In this document: positions 1 to 11,700 of the stretch, piece after piece
How the letters are laid out: every line of letters starts with the position of its first letter
How positions within the stretch are numbered: position 1 is the stretch's first letter
From: Tamarix chinensis
Lineage: Eukaryota; Streptophyta; Magnoliopsida; Caryophyllales; Tamaricaceae
Assembly (NCBI GenBank): GCA_030549775.1
Contig: CM060175.1
Coordinates: 95,533,470 to 95,597,469 of the forward strand
Length of the DNA: 64,000 bases
Direction of reading: 5' to 3'
Notes under the pieces: generated by a model
Seen by the model: only the letters and a program-made list of their open reading frames with translations
What the model was told of the DNA's origin: nothing
Databases searched by the model: none
Translations under genes and position numbers: made by a program

Positions 1-214
1 ACAACGATAAAAGTCATTGAAATATATAAACACATGCAATTAATTGAAGTGATGTATTGCAACGACCATTGTCATTGCTTTAGTTTTTTGCAATGCCATG
101 ACGCGTAACGACCCCATAGCAAAAACTGTCTTTGCAATATATATATATATTACAATGACTTACTATCTTTAGCAACAAAAATTATCATTGTTAAAAATGG
201 GTTTTCTTATAGTG
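1..214 (-). mobile_element. CACTA (En/Spm) transposon terminus, partial
   Basis: Read on the minus strand the segment starts CACTATAAGAAAA at position 214, the standard CACTA terminus. It continues with many short motifs of the GCAACGAC / GCAATGAC / TCATTG type, which look like the subterminal repeats that CACTA transposases bind. The rest of the element lies outside the window, so the second end and the 3-bp target duplication cannot be checked. No transposase is visible. It appears to interrupt the LTR-like sequence that follows. Confidence 0.6.
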
Positions 215-2890
215 AAGAGAATTAATTTCGTATTATTCTTTCCTCTTTACGCCACCCATTGTTTAGATATGGCTCTTTTCCCTTTTGTATTTTTTCTTTT
301 TATGATGATTATTGTTGTCTTATTATTTTTTTATAGTCATATTATTTTTATTGTGGTAAATTCTAATTATCTTGTTGGGTTTTTTGTATTTTTAAGGAGA
401 ATAAGGTATAGTTGAGAGATAGGCCTTGTGGTGTTCTTTTTCTTTGTTTACATTTTTTCTTGGAAGGAGGTAGCCCATTTGCTTTTTTTGATTGTGTAAA
501 AACAATGTGATAGCATATTTTAGGGTTTCTATAATATGCTTAAGTGAAATCTATGCTCCCTTGTAATTCCATGAAAATATGCATGCATATGGTATTGTTA
601 TAATTTTTCTCTAAGTAACCATATAAATTTGTGTAAGAGCATGATTTACTTTATGGATTTTAATACATGTATGATAACATGCTAGAATAAGGTTGATTAT
701 GGTAAAATAATTATGCATGTATTGTAGGGGTGGCTCATCCAAGGGCTATTTGGTCTTAATCGAGACCTCATTTGTTATTTTTGAGTTTACCATTTGATTC
801 CTCACATATTTTACCCAAGGATTGATATATAATATGTTGCTATTTGAACATGTGTGTGCATAGTTATAAGTTATTAAAGTTTTGCATGCTCTAGGGGTAT
901 TTTATTCTTTTTATATGAAATTTGTAATTTTCTAGCATGTGTGTCTACTATGTATTGTATTATATTGAGCATGAGAAGCATGTAAAAAATGGTACGCTAG
1001 ATATGAATGATTAGGTTTTTATGTGCCTAATGGGCTGAAATGTACCTTAAGGTGCCATTTCTAAAATTTTCCAAAATTTTAAGCTCACGCTAAAGTGGTT
1101 ATTTTAATGTTATTTAGTTGTGCCAAGAATTTTATTTATTTTTAACAAAAAATGGCCATTCAACTATATCATAAAATTTTGCAAAATTACAAGTTTATGC
1201 TAAATTGGTTATTTTAATGTTATTTAGCTATGCCATGAATTTTATTTAATTCTAACAACAAATGGTATTAAAAAGAGGATTTAATAAGTAAATCACATAT
1301 ATGGGCATTTTGGTCATTATATGACCTAATATGCTTAAGTGTAAATAATTGGATTAGGATTGCCTTAAAGGATTTATAGATTGACGTTAGTGTTGACTTT
1401 GACTTTAGCTTGGATCGTTGACCTTAGGATTGATTGGATAATGAAAAATAAAGGAAAAATGATTAAGTAATAAAGGAATAATGGTTAAGAATGGAATTGG
1501 AAATAAAGAAAAAATGGTTAAGTATGAAATTAAAAATAAAGAAAAATTAATTAAGTGTGGAAATGGGATTCAGTGTTCATAGTGTGATATTTTATGATCA
1601 CCTTATTAAAATATTAATATTTAAAGTGAAAAAGTTCGAGATTGAAATTGGTGGCTCTTTAATAGTAGCTACCATAAAGTCATGGTTTAGCTCATGATTT
1701 CGTTTCAATTTTTCACCGGTGTGCCTTTATGCTCCAACTATGCCTGATATCTTACTCTATTTAGATCTTTGAACTTATTGAAGAGTATACATATTTATGG
1801 ATTAAGTATTCTTATTAATAGGGTATTGTGTTTTCTTTATGTGCTAGTGAGATCAGAGTACCTTAGCATTCTTAAGTTGATAGTTGGGAAGATACTATGT
1901 GACCTTTGTGTATGGGTATGACTACAATATCTTAGTGTCTTTGGGTTGATATTATCTCTCCTCAAGTAATTAAAATGGAAGTAAATCATTATTAGTTACT
2001 AGAATTGAAATAGATTGATGTGGTCGATAGTTGCCTTTGTGCCTTACCTATGGTTGATAGTCACTTTAATGCCCTACCTATGGTTTGGCAATTGCCTTTG
2101 TGTCCTACTTGTGCTCTGTAGTTGCCTTTGTGCCCTACTTTTATGGTTTTTGAAACCATGAGATATAATGTGATTGTAATAGAAATTGATTAAGAATGGT
2201 TTGGTGTCTTCCTCTTATAGAGCACCCTCAGCATGTTATAGTTATTAAGTTTTGTATAATGATTAAGTATAATGATATGATGAGAATGTATCTTAGTAAT
2301 GTATATGTTATTTCATGCTATCCTATTATTTATTACATGTATGATTCAACATAGATATGCCATGTTCACTCGTGACACCCTCTATATGATTCATTTAACC
2401 TTTGTATTATTAGTGTTATGTAGTGAGTTACGCAATACCATTATATTGATGAGTTTAATTTTATGGTCCCTTGCATATTCAATTAGTAGTTGTGACTTTA
2501 CAAGATTGATTTAAGGGTGCTATTTGATGATTAGGGTTAGGGTTAAAGTTAGAACTATCCGAATTCTGATCCAATTTCTTTTGATCCGAATATCCCTTAG
2601 CTCTTTTGTCCTTTATGTATTTCCATTTTCTTGGATTGTAACTCTATTAACTAATACCTTTGTGTATCTCAGGGAAATTTTAATACTTAAATTCGTCTCC
2701 ATTATATTCTTATGATTGTTGTTATTATTTTAAAAGAAGTAATGTTTTAGCCTCGGTATTTGGTATAAAACATGTAATGGAACTGGACTAATGTTTAATA
2801 TGGTGGTAACACCCTTCATTTTTAACATTTCAACTTCCACAGTTAATCTTAAAAATACAATATTTAGGTGCTAAAAATAAGGGTGTTATA
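215..2890 (+). mobile_element. Degenerate Gypsy-type LTR (copy A), 5' truncated
   Basis: No gene is seen here. The block shares diverged motifs in the same order with the LTR-like copies at 3,117-6,744 and 22,540-26,037: a segment ending in 'ttttggtcatt' followed by 'gaccta', a segment 'gagatcagagtaccttagc', repeated 'gcctttgtgccctacc' phrases, and an end reading GGGTGTTATA, a decayed GGTGTTACA. No reading frame longer than about 75 codons is present. The 5' part with the C-rich stretch seen in the other copies is missing, probably because of the CACTA element at 1-214. The link to Ty3/gypsy chromovirus LTRs is inferred from the TGTAACACCC/GGTGTTACA termini of the sister copies. Confidence 0.5.
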
Positions 2891-3116
2891 GATAATTAAT
2901 ATGAAAATAATCCTTAAAAATGAGGTGTTACCATTGTATTTAGCATAAGATAAACATCCCATTATTTGTCTCATGCTAGACGCAAGGCCAAATATCTAAT
3001 ACTTAGTACAAGAAACATAGTTCATAAAATAGGTAACATAAAAGATAATGGATGTTAGGGTTTACAAACCAATACCATACCAGGTTCAAAATAAGGAAAA
3101 ATCATAATATCCCAAT
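2891..3116. other. Short unassigned spacer
   Basis: AT-rich sequence between two LTR-like blocks. It contains GAGGTGTTACC near 2,923, another relic of the TTACA-type LTR end. No gene or other element is visible. Confidence 0.3.
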
Positions 3117-6100
3117 TGTAAAAACCCAAATTTGGAAACTATAATTATAAAAGCGATATTTGTGTATAATTAATTATAATAATTATTATGGGATATTTGA
3201 TTTTGTAATGTATTATTATTATTATGGCAAAAAATATATAAATTAACAAGATTATAAATTGGTAGAACTCTTAGATGTTTAGCCTTAACCTTGTTGTTCA
3301 ACCGTAACCTTTGTTTTAACTCTTCACTAATTTATTTTAATCATAGAAACCCTCCCTTGCCAATCATTTGTATTTTCCTAATTTAGTTAACTAAACCAAA
3401 ACCCCAACTAACCTAACTCTGTTGAATTGTGCACTCTAGCCCCCTAAATTATGAATTATTTTTCACGTCACTTCCCATGCATTATTACCTGTTGGCAAGC
3501 CAATCATATGCACCTTTCCCTTCTGCACTTCACTTTTTCCCTTAACTTTGTGATTTGCAAGCAATCAAATCCATAAGCATCCCTACCTCTCCTAATTTTT
3601 TTCTGATTAATTTAACCAAACTCAAAGCCAAACTCCTCATTTTCTTATCCTGATTGTTTTGCCTCATTTGCCCTTCGTCCTTGTGTTTTTCATAGCCAAT
3701 GCAACACATTACCACCATAGCTTTACTAACTTGTCATGACATCAACACCACCTTGCATGTGCCCTTCATGTTGTTAAGCTTACCCAATGCCACCATCTCA
3801 TGTTGATCCTCACTCCCTTGCAATCATGCTCTTTTTTCCACTATCTTGAACCAACAGCATGAACCATATAATGAAACCCCCTTCTATGTGAGCCACCCAC
3901 GTTACCCAACCTTACCAATGTGAGTGGCTCATGTTGATGCAACGAGCCCTTCATCCTGGTTTACATATGTTCTCTTTACAATTGCATTATTCAGGTTTTT
4001 CCACCACCATCGCACCACAACTTTTCCAACCACACGCCACCAAGACCCTTCTACATGAGCTTATTGTGCCACCAACATGACCTTCTCACGTTGAAGAACA
4101 CCACCAACTTGAGACTACAGTGATGCCACCTTATAGCTTGCACACATCCCACATCAAATTACACTCATGCAATGAGAAACCTCAACTCAAACTAACCTTT
4201 GTTATGTAACTTACTCATGTATCCCACCCCTTGTTGTGTTAAGCCTTCAAACAAGTCACCCTAGCACACTCCTCACTTGTGCGGACATAGTCTTATAGTT
4301 TAGTTTAGTTTAGTTTATTAAGTATTATGTTGCTTTGTTATTCATTTATGCTAGGCTCTAATGCATGTTTTGTTGGGTTTGTTTAAGATGAAGAAGTAAG
4401 AGTAGTTGGAGGCTAGTTTTGGTGATTATTGCTTTTATTTTTGCTATCTTTTGCTTGGAGTTAAGGTAACCCATATGTTATTCTAAGAATGTGGAAATTG
4501 CATGATGGCATATGAAGGTGTTATGGTGCTAGGTAGTATTTATTTTCCTAAGCATGTTTTATCAAGTTATATTTAGTTTCCTAAATATTTTAGCATGAAG
4601 TTATGTGCCTTGAGAATATTCAATAATTTATGTTATTATGCGTATGATATCATGCCAGAATAAGGTTTAGTGCTATGAAATAATTATACATGTGATACTG
4701 GATAGATTTGTGCTAGATGTGATGCATGTTTAGGGATATGGTTTTAATTAGGATTTTACCTTTCCAAACATTTTGCATGATATGATAAGTATTCCATTAC
4801 ATTCTATGCATGTCGTAGTTAAATATCAATATATAACTTGGCAGGGTTGAGCATGTTTGGGGTTATTTTGGGATGATTCATATTTGTATGCCTAAAGAGT
4901 AAAATTGCCTTTTAAATGTATCATGATTCTATTTTCTAACATGTATCCCTGTCAAGGAGTATATGATGTTAAGTATGAAATCACGTGAGTTATGAAAAGT
5001 TAGAATGCATGTTATGATTTTATATGCTTATTTATGTGTAGGGGTAAAATAGTCATTTTTCATGTGCAGCAATTTACATGCATGCTTAAGTGTTTCAAAT
5101 TATCATATTTTATCTTTTTAATGAGAAGTAGTTAATTAAAATAAAGTTTAGCATTAAAATGGATAATATCATGGTAACTAAAGTTTTAAGGATATTTTGG
5201 TCATTTATAACCTAATGCACCTAAATAAGAACAATTGGGCATAATTTGACCTTAGTTTTGACTCTTAATTTTTGGATTGATCGTTAACCTTAGCGTTGCC
5301 ACAAATAATCAAATCTAAATGAAAAGAAAAATGAATAGTATGGAAATTGATAATGTATGCATATTATGTGATATTTGTGGTCGTTAGATAAAATACTAAT
5401 ATTTAAAGCATAATACCTCAAGATCAGAAATGTTTTACTATTTAGCATTATCTACCCTAAGGATAAAATAGGAGTCCTCAGTTTAGTTTGATGGTTTCAT
5501 CAAATGCCTCAACCTTTCCAATTAAGGCTTTAATCTACTCTATAGGTGACATATGAGCCTTATAATGGATATCTACATTTACAGATTAACAGGCCTGGGT
5601 AAAAAGCTACTGTGTTTCTTAGTATGCTAGGATGATCGATGTAGTCTACATGTCTTCTGGTTGTATGATTGGGAATATATTTTGTTGCTTGTGTGTGCTA
5701 GTATAACTGGAGTACTTTATATATCTCCAAGTTGTCTCTTGTATCCCCTTGAGCAATTAAATGAAAAAGCCATTTTATGTGTGCCATTGGTTATATGATT
5801 TGGATTGTTGGTTGATATTTTCCTTAATGCGATACCTTTTGGAATGATTATGGTGGGTTGGGAGAAGGGTATCATGTTACCTTGTACGTCGGTATGATTA
5901 ATGTACTTTATATGTCTATGAGTTATCTTATCTCCTCTTGGTTTATGGGAATTGGTTTGTTATGTTGGTTTGTAGTTGCATTCACACACTACCTTTGGTA
6001 TTTTGGATTTGGTGTGATTTGGTTAGTTGGTAGATGCCTTAGTTCACTAACCCAAGGTTTTGAGTTATAAGGTGGTTGTTTGTATACTTTTTTGATGGAT

Positions 6101-6744
6101 TATGAGATTATTTCATATGGGTTAAGAGTGATGGTATGATAAACATGTGGCCTTAGTGATGTTTATTTTATAGCACATTATCGTATCTCATGTTGTACAT
6201 ATACATTGATGTATTTATGTCATGTTCTCCTTGTGACACATTTTATGTATTTCATGTGACATTTTCATGCTTAGTATTGTGTAATAGTTTACTTAGTATC
6301 GTTATATTGATGGGTTTCATTTTATGATCTTCTACATATTTAATGGATATACTTAACCTTAGAGGTGATGTTGTAAGTGGTAGCAACCTAGGTTTGGGTC
6401 AGAGCAATTTTTAGAGCTATATGATGTCTCTCATTTTGGTTATAAGTTGTTTTGTTCTTATTTTTCCTATTTTGGGTGATAAAGTGTTGTAAACGATTTG
6501 TATTATGTTTAAACATGGTACCTCTTTTACTCTTTATTGTTTTATGTTGGTGTTGTCTTGACCTTAGATTAAGTACTAACCACACCTAATTTTTGTGACC
6601 AAATTAGTTTTTGGCCTTGCAGCTAAAATGGGTTAGGTATTAGTCATACATTTCTCTATATTGGTTACGACTTAACACCCAATATTATGTATGATTTCTT
6701 CTGATTAACAAAAATTTTAAGCAATAAAATTTAGAGGTGTTACA
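3117..6744 (+). mobile_element. Gypsy-type solo LTR (copy B), about 3.6 kb
   Basis: The block starts TGTAAAAACCC and ends AGAGGTGTTACA, the TG...CA form of a long LTR. Inside, in the same order as copy C (22,540-26,037), are a C-rich, T-poor stretch (about 3,350-4,260), a 'ttttggtcattt' segment (about 5,195) and 'gatataccttagtg'-like phrases. No gag or pol sequence flanks it, so it is best read as a solo LTR left by recombination. A matching 5-bp target duplication was not found at these exact ends. The Pro-rich frames in the C-rich stretch are a composition effect. Confidence 0.5.
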
Positions 6745-7565
6745 GAAGTACACAAGAGAGTTGAGGAAAAGAAACTATAATAAGGTCTCAGTTACTAAGG
6801 AACCATCAAAAGAGAAATGCAGCATTGTAATGTATCACTCTCAAATCCTCGACCCCAAATAAGCATGTGACCATCTATTGGGCATCCTCACTAATGTACA
6901 TGTCATGTAATGTACTATGCAAATTAATGGGCATGTCAATATGCTATGTACCGTGCAAGACAGATTTCCTTATCCTAAAAGTTTATGATGCATTTAGGCT
7001 CATGGTACGCATACATGTCATGATAGCACACACTAACATGCTTGTACAATGGCATACCAAATCACATGTTTTACTGACATGGTATTCTCAATAGGGCATC
7101 CTATACATGCATATGAAGGTAGTTAACATCATGCTTAATGATAGATAGTGATTCATGGAAAGATCACGCATTGCACCAAGTGTAGGATTTTATGGTTCAT
7201 CATGCTTACCACAAAGCTTAAGACTCATGAATGGCAACATAGGAACATATGAAGCATCGTTTCCTCTTTTTATGTGTTTTAATTTTATATGCAAATATGG
7301 GGACAACCTATTTTTCATTAGAAAAAATGTGTAGTTGAGGAGTGTAAGGTATTGTTTGCACTATACATGGTGCAAAATGTACCATGATGCAATTTACCCA
7401 ACGAAATAACAATTTTCTCTTTTCCTATTGGATTACAATGAAATAAGGTTAACTATATTGGTAAATCTATATTACCTTATCTTAACTATGATGAATAAAA
7501 AGAAAAAAGGCATCATTTAATTAAAGGCCCCACTTTAGTTATAAGTAAAGTAAGCACAAACATAC
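6745..7565. other. Unassigned intergenic sequence
   Basis: No gene, RNA or recognisable repeat structure was found. The sequence is AT-rich with several CATGTCATG-like words around 6,890-7,090. A 75-codon frame at 6,867-7,094 resembles no family known to me. Confidence 0.3.
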
Positions 7566-7569
7566 AGGA

Positions 7570-8125
7570 TTATTGACGAACCGCTAATTTAGTTTGACTT
7601 GTTTATTTAGATAAACTAATCATGCTCAAGCCTTGTTTTTAGGCTCAATTGATAATAAATAAGTTAAGCTCGAGTCATGGTGGACTCAGCTTATTTGCTC
7701 GTCAGCCGAGAGCCTACTCAGATACGACTCAAACTCAACTTATTTATAGACAATAAGTTTTTTTATTGGATCAATCATAGGCTCGTTCATAAGTCTATTT
7801 ATAAGCTTATATATAGAATTTAACATGCTTGTATAAAAGATTTGGAAGACTTTTATAAAACTTATTCAATAAATAAGCTAAGTAGCTAGTTAAATGAGCT
7901 ATTGATAAAAGCAGATACTTAAATGGGTTGATTTTATTTGTTTACCTTGCAAATATGTTAAAACACAAATTAAATTATAATAAACAACTTGAAGCGATTC
8001 ATTTACATTAAACAAGTCAAGGTGAATAATTGACAAATCTTTTTAAGTCAAGCTTAAGTCAGACTTGTTTGATTTATTTCAAACTCAAGTATTAAAAAAA
8101 TTAAACAAGCTTAGTTTAAGGAACA
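7570..8125. repeat. Decayed MITE-like repeat with GCTCGAG/CTTGTTTATTTA motifs
   Basis: The region repeats short inverted words (TTGTTTATTTAG, AAGCTCGAG, ATAAATAAG, CTCAAGTC) on both strands, as in the common plant MITEs that read like 'aaacgagcc...ggctcgttt'. A shorter relative sits in the copia LTR at 11,378-11,680. Termini are too eroded to define ends or a target duplication, and there is no coding capacity. Confidence 0.35.
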
Positions 8126-8331
8126 AGATGTTCAATTTGTAAAAACCCTATGAATATACATACGGTCCTCAAATCCTTAAAATATCCACACACAAAATAT
8201 ATATTAAAGTTATTTTTTCTCTTATCCGTCCATATTATACCCTGTCTATAATATATGATAATAAAGTCAACCTTGGCCATATATTATTTCGGAATATTTT
8301 ATACTAAAATGTGCCGACAAAGTGACTACAT

Positions 8332-8379
8332 CCTTTTTTTCTTTTTCTTTTTCTTTTTCTTTTTTCTTTCTTCTTTTCC
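8332..8379. repeat. (TTTTTC)n pyrimidine microsatellite
   Basis: A run of CTTTTT units with small interruptions, about 350 bp downstream of the FBH stop codon. Confidence 0.85.
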
Positions 8380-8725
8380 CCTTTAGGATAAGAAGTGACT
8401 ATAGTTTTGCACTTAATAAATTACATTAATAAACAGAGCGATAATCCAAATATAATTATTTTTTAGACAAGCGGGAGCCTAAATTAGCAAACATGTTAAC
8501 AGCACAAAAATAACAACATGCGGACCTCGAATTCAACTACCTAAAAATAAAAATAAAAATCCTAGACCTACATTGCTTGGAGATGGCAGAACGATGAGGC
8601 CTCAAAGCATCAGTATATATCTGTATAGAAGTTGATCGAGAATCCATGGAAATACAGCGTGAGCCTTACGCAATACTTCGAGATGAGGAAGCCAGTACGC
8701 CTAATCCTTGGCTGCTAAGCTAGCA

Positions 8726-8779
8726 TCATAGCTTCTCTTTGCATCCGCAGGTACAACGGTCTACTTCTTCATGGAGTTT
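8726..8779 (-). CDS. FBH: FBH coding exon 6 (C-terminal tail)
   Basis: 54 nt including the TGA at 8,728-8,726, acceptor CATGCAG|AAA. It encodes KLHEEVDRCTCGCKEKL, the short Cys-containing tail that follows helix 2 in bHLH80/81. Downstream minus-strand sequence is the 3' UTR; no single clear polyadenylation site was picked. Confidence 0.9.
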   Translation of the reverse strand, partial: KLHEEVDRCTCGCKEKL

Positions 8780-11700
8780 CTGCATGATATATAAATATTT
8801 AATAATAAATCTTGACTAAAAAAATTCTATACTTGGGAGGGAATACTGAGTCGGTATAAATATAACAGGTTATACATGATATATACCAACCTGTATTTGA
8901 GACTGGAGTCCCTTGATATGTTCAACTGCTAAGTCAAGCATGTCCGCGTAGCTTGTTTGCTGCAGTAAAACGTCAAAAGTAATATACTATTATAGTTGGT
9001 TATGAATTGCTTGAGATATACAGGATAGGATGATAAAAAGAATAAAAATGGAATACGCCGTACCTTGTCCATGTTCGGTACTAGGTCTTGGAGTTTCTTA
9101 AGCTTCCCGCTTATTCTTGTTCGTCGTTCCTACAAATCGGCATTATTTGATCTATTAATCTGTACCAATTAAACTACAACACGATATAATCGGCATTATT
9201 TGACTCTAATCTCCATTTCCCTTCCTCCTTGCACTTTTACAGTGGTTTGTATTTGTTTTATAAACTCATAAATATGGGGATGCTACTTAAAACTATTAGA
9301 TTTGTCGAATTACGGATGGGTTCAGCCTTGATTTGGTTTACAAGCCTGAACGTCATTCTAATACAAGGAGAGCTCGATTATTTATAAGTTTAAATGAGTT
9401 TCCATTCTAAAATTGTTCTCTACTATTTGGAATACTTGAGTGGATATATATATATATCTAAGGTGAGGGTCATATATAAATCCCTATTAAATTACAAATA
9501 TAGGAACCAATCTTGATTATTGGATTAGTATTCATTTAACGGTTAAAATTTAGTCAATACTTAATCTAAATTCTAACAAAAACCTATCTTCAAGTCTAAA
9601 TTTAAACCCAAACCAAACTTCGAGGTCAAGCCCAAAACCCAAACTTTAATCCCTAATCCCAAAAACCTAAACCCTAAATCCAAAACCCTAATCCTAGAAA
9701 CCCAGGAGAATAGTTTATTTGTGCTTCACTTTTTGATGTTTTGCATTTGATAACTTTTGCTTTGTGAATCGGTGTAATTTATAAAAGCTTGTAATCTTCG
9801 AGTCATTAGAAAATTGAAGTGTAGAATTGCATTGCCTAAAGGCTAAAGCAAAATCATTAAGGATAAAGCGGTCTTAGTATGCACTTATAATTAAAAAAGT
9901 AACAACTTAGAAAGTAAAAATGATATCATGTTTAATATTTGAACTCGAAAAAAATTAGAATGAGGGGTAATATCTATGGACACTTGAGACCTAATCCAAA
10001 TAAGGATTAAGCATAACAAAACAGTGATTTATCCTGATAGAATAAACATCAAAGAAATGTCAAAATATTGTAAAATGAATCAAACTAAATTTTATAAGAC
10101 TATAATTACTCAACCGTCTAAGCATTGAACAATCAATTGCATAATAATGTGAAGCTTCGAAAGCAGAATTTGCATCTGCCTTCAACACAACATCATTTGC
10201 ACATTCTAATATAGGTCAACATCATATATTTCATTAATTTCGGTAACTGTTCATTAATCAGAAAATCAGAACAACAAACTCATAAACAAATTATTTAAAC
10301 TAGCTATTGGACTATAAAAATTAAACGTGCCCATTTTTAAGCAACAATAACAAAACAAAATATTATAATCATTAGATGTAGCTAATCACATATCATCATA
10401 ATAAAATTTATACTAATTAAAAAAAGTTCAAAGATTGGGACCTTATATCCATGAATCAGACTGGTTTTGGAAGTTATTTGAGGCCATAATTTCTTACCCG
10501 TCATGAACAAGTGCCATCATTGTTCATTGAAATTGAACTTTAGAAAATGGAAAAAATAACTTCAGATGGTGTTGATATGATGCTATTGGCATTAGACCCA
10601 TTTTCAAGGTTGTAAGTATCAATATGGAGCAAATATGACAATAACAACCTCCAATCCTAACAAATTCCTTGGTGTCGATTACTAGTCAAGATAGAGCTTA
10701 CCGATGCTACTTGCTGGTTGGCAAAAAGGCTCAATGGAAGCGCTTGTTAGTGGCATATTGGAAGAGAAGGGTGATACTATAGTTGAAATTATTAAGGGAG
10801 GACGACAGGAGGAGGTGACAGCAACACTTAAAGAGGACAAGTGCTTCAAATTTTGGGAACTTGCTTCCTTTTTGATTGGTAGTGGAGAACAATGGACGAG
10901 CACAGATGAATAGAGGACTAGGGGTGAACATCAGATGACAAGGCATGGAGATCGGTGGTCAAGATCAACGATGGAGAACGAAGAAGAAGGCATAAAGACG
11001 GGCAGTGATTTAGATGAAGGATTGTCCATGGGTTTGTAGAATGGGAAATGAAAGTAGTTAATTTTGGTTTTATGAAATTATTATTATTATTTTTAAATAT
11101 AAAGTGCTTTATATATTAATTCAAAAATGTGGTAAAAAATTTGGTAATAAAGTTTAATTAGCATGATCATATGTTAGTAATTTAACCTAACCTATGCCTC
11201 TATCTAATTCTAATTCTTGAGTTGTAGAATTAGGGTTAAGTGTGTGTTTATATGCATATAAGCATGTGGTGTGCACATAATAATCGATTAATGGTGATTA
11301 ATTACTGAAATTTTGAATTTGAAAGCAAAAAGGCATGAGTTGATTATAAAAACCAACTTGCGTACACATATATAAGATTGTAAACGAACAGAGCCGGATC
11401 AAGAGCTTTCTGGACTTAGCTTGGCTTGTTTATTTAGCTAAATAAGCCAAATTCGAGCCTTATTTTTATGCTCATTTAATAAATAAGTCGCGTTTGAGTA
11501 TGAAAATTTTGAACTCGAACTCGCTTATATTGCAAAAGCTCGTAATCTCAGCTTGTTAAAATCTTGCCTCATTCATAAACGAGCCAAACCCAAGCTTCAT
11601 CTTTAAAATCTCTTATTAAATGAGTCGAGCCCAAGCGTACCCCACCTCGACTCAACTCGGGTCATTTATAGCTGTAGAGATATATGGAAACGAGATGTGT

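Noticed and set aside
9648..9704. Interstitial telomere array
   Set aside because: CCCTAAA words are irregular and few; kept only as telomere-like words.
10704..10946. Short frames on both strands in FBH intron 3
   Set aside because: About 70 codons, no family resemblance, no splice context, within an intron of the opposite-strand gene.
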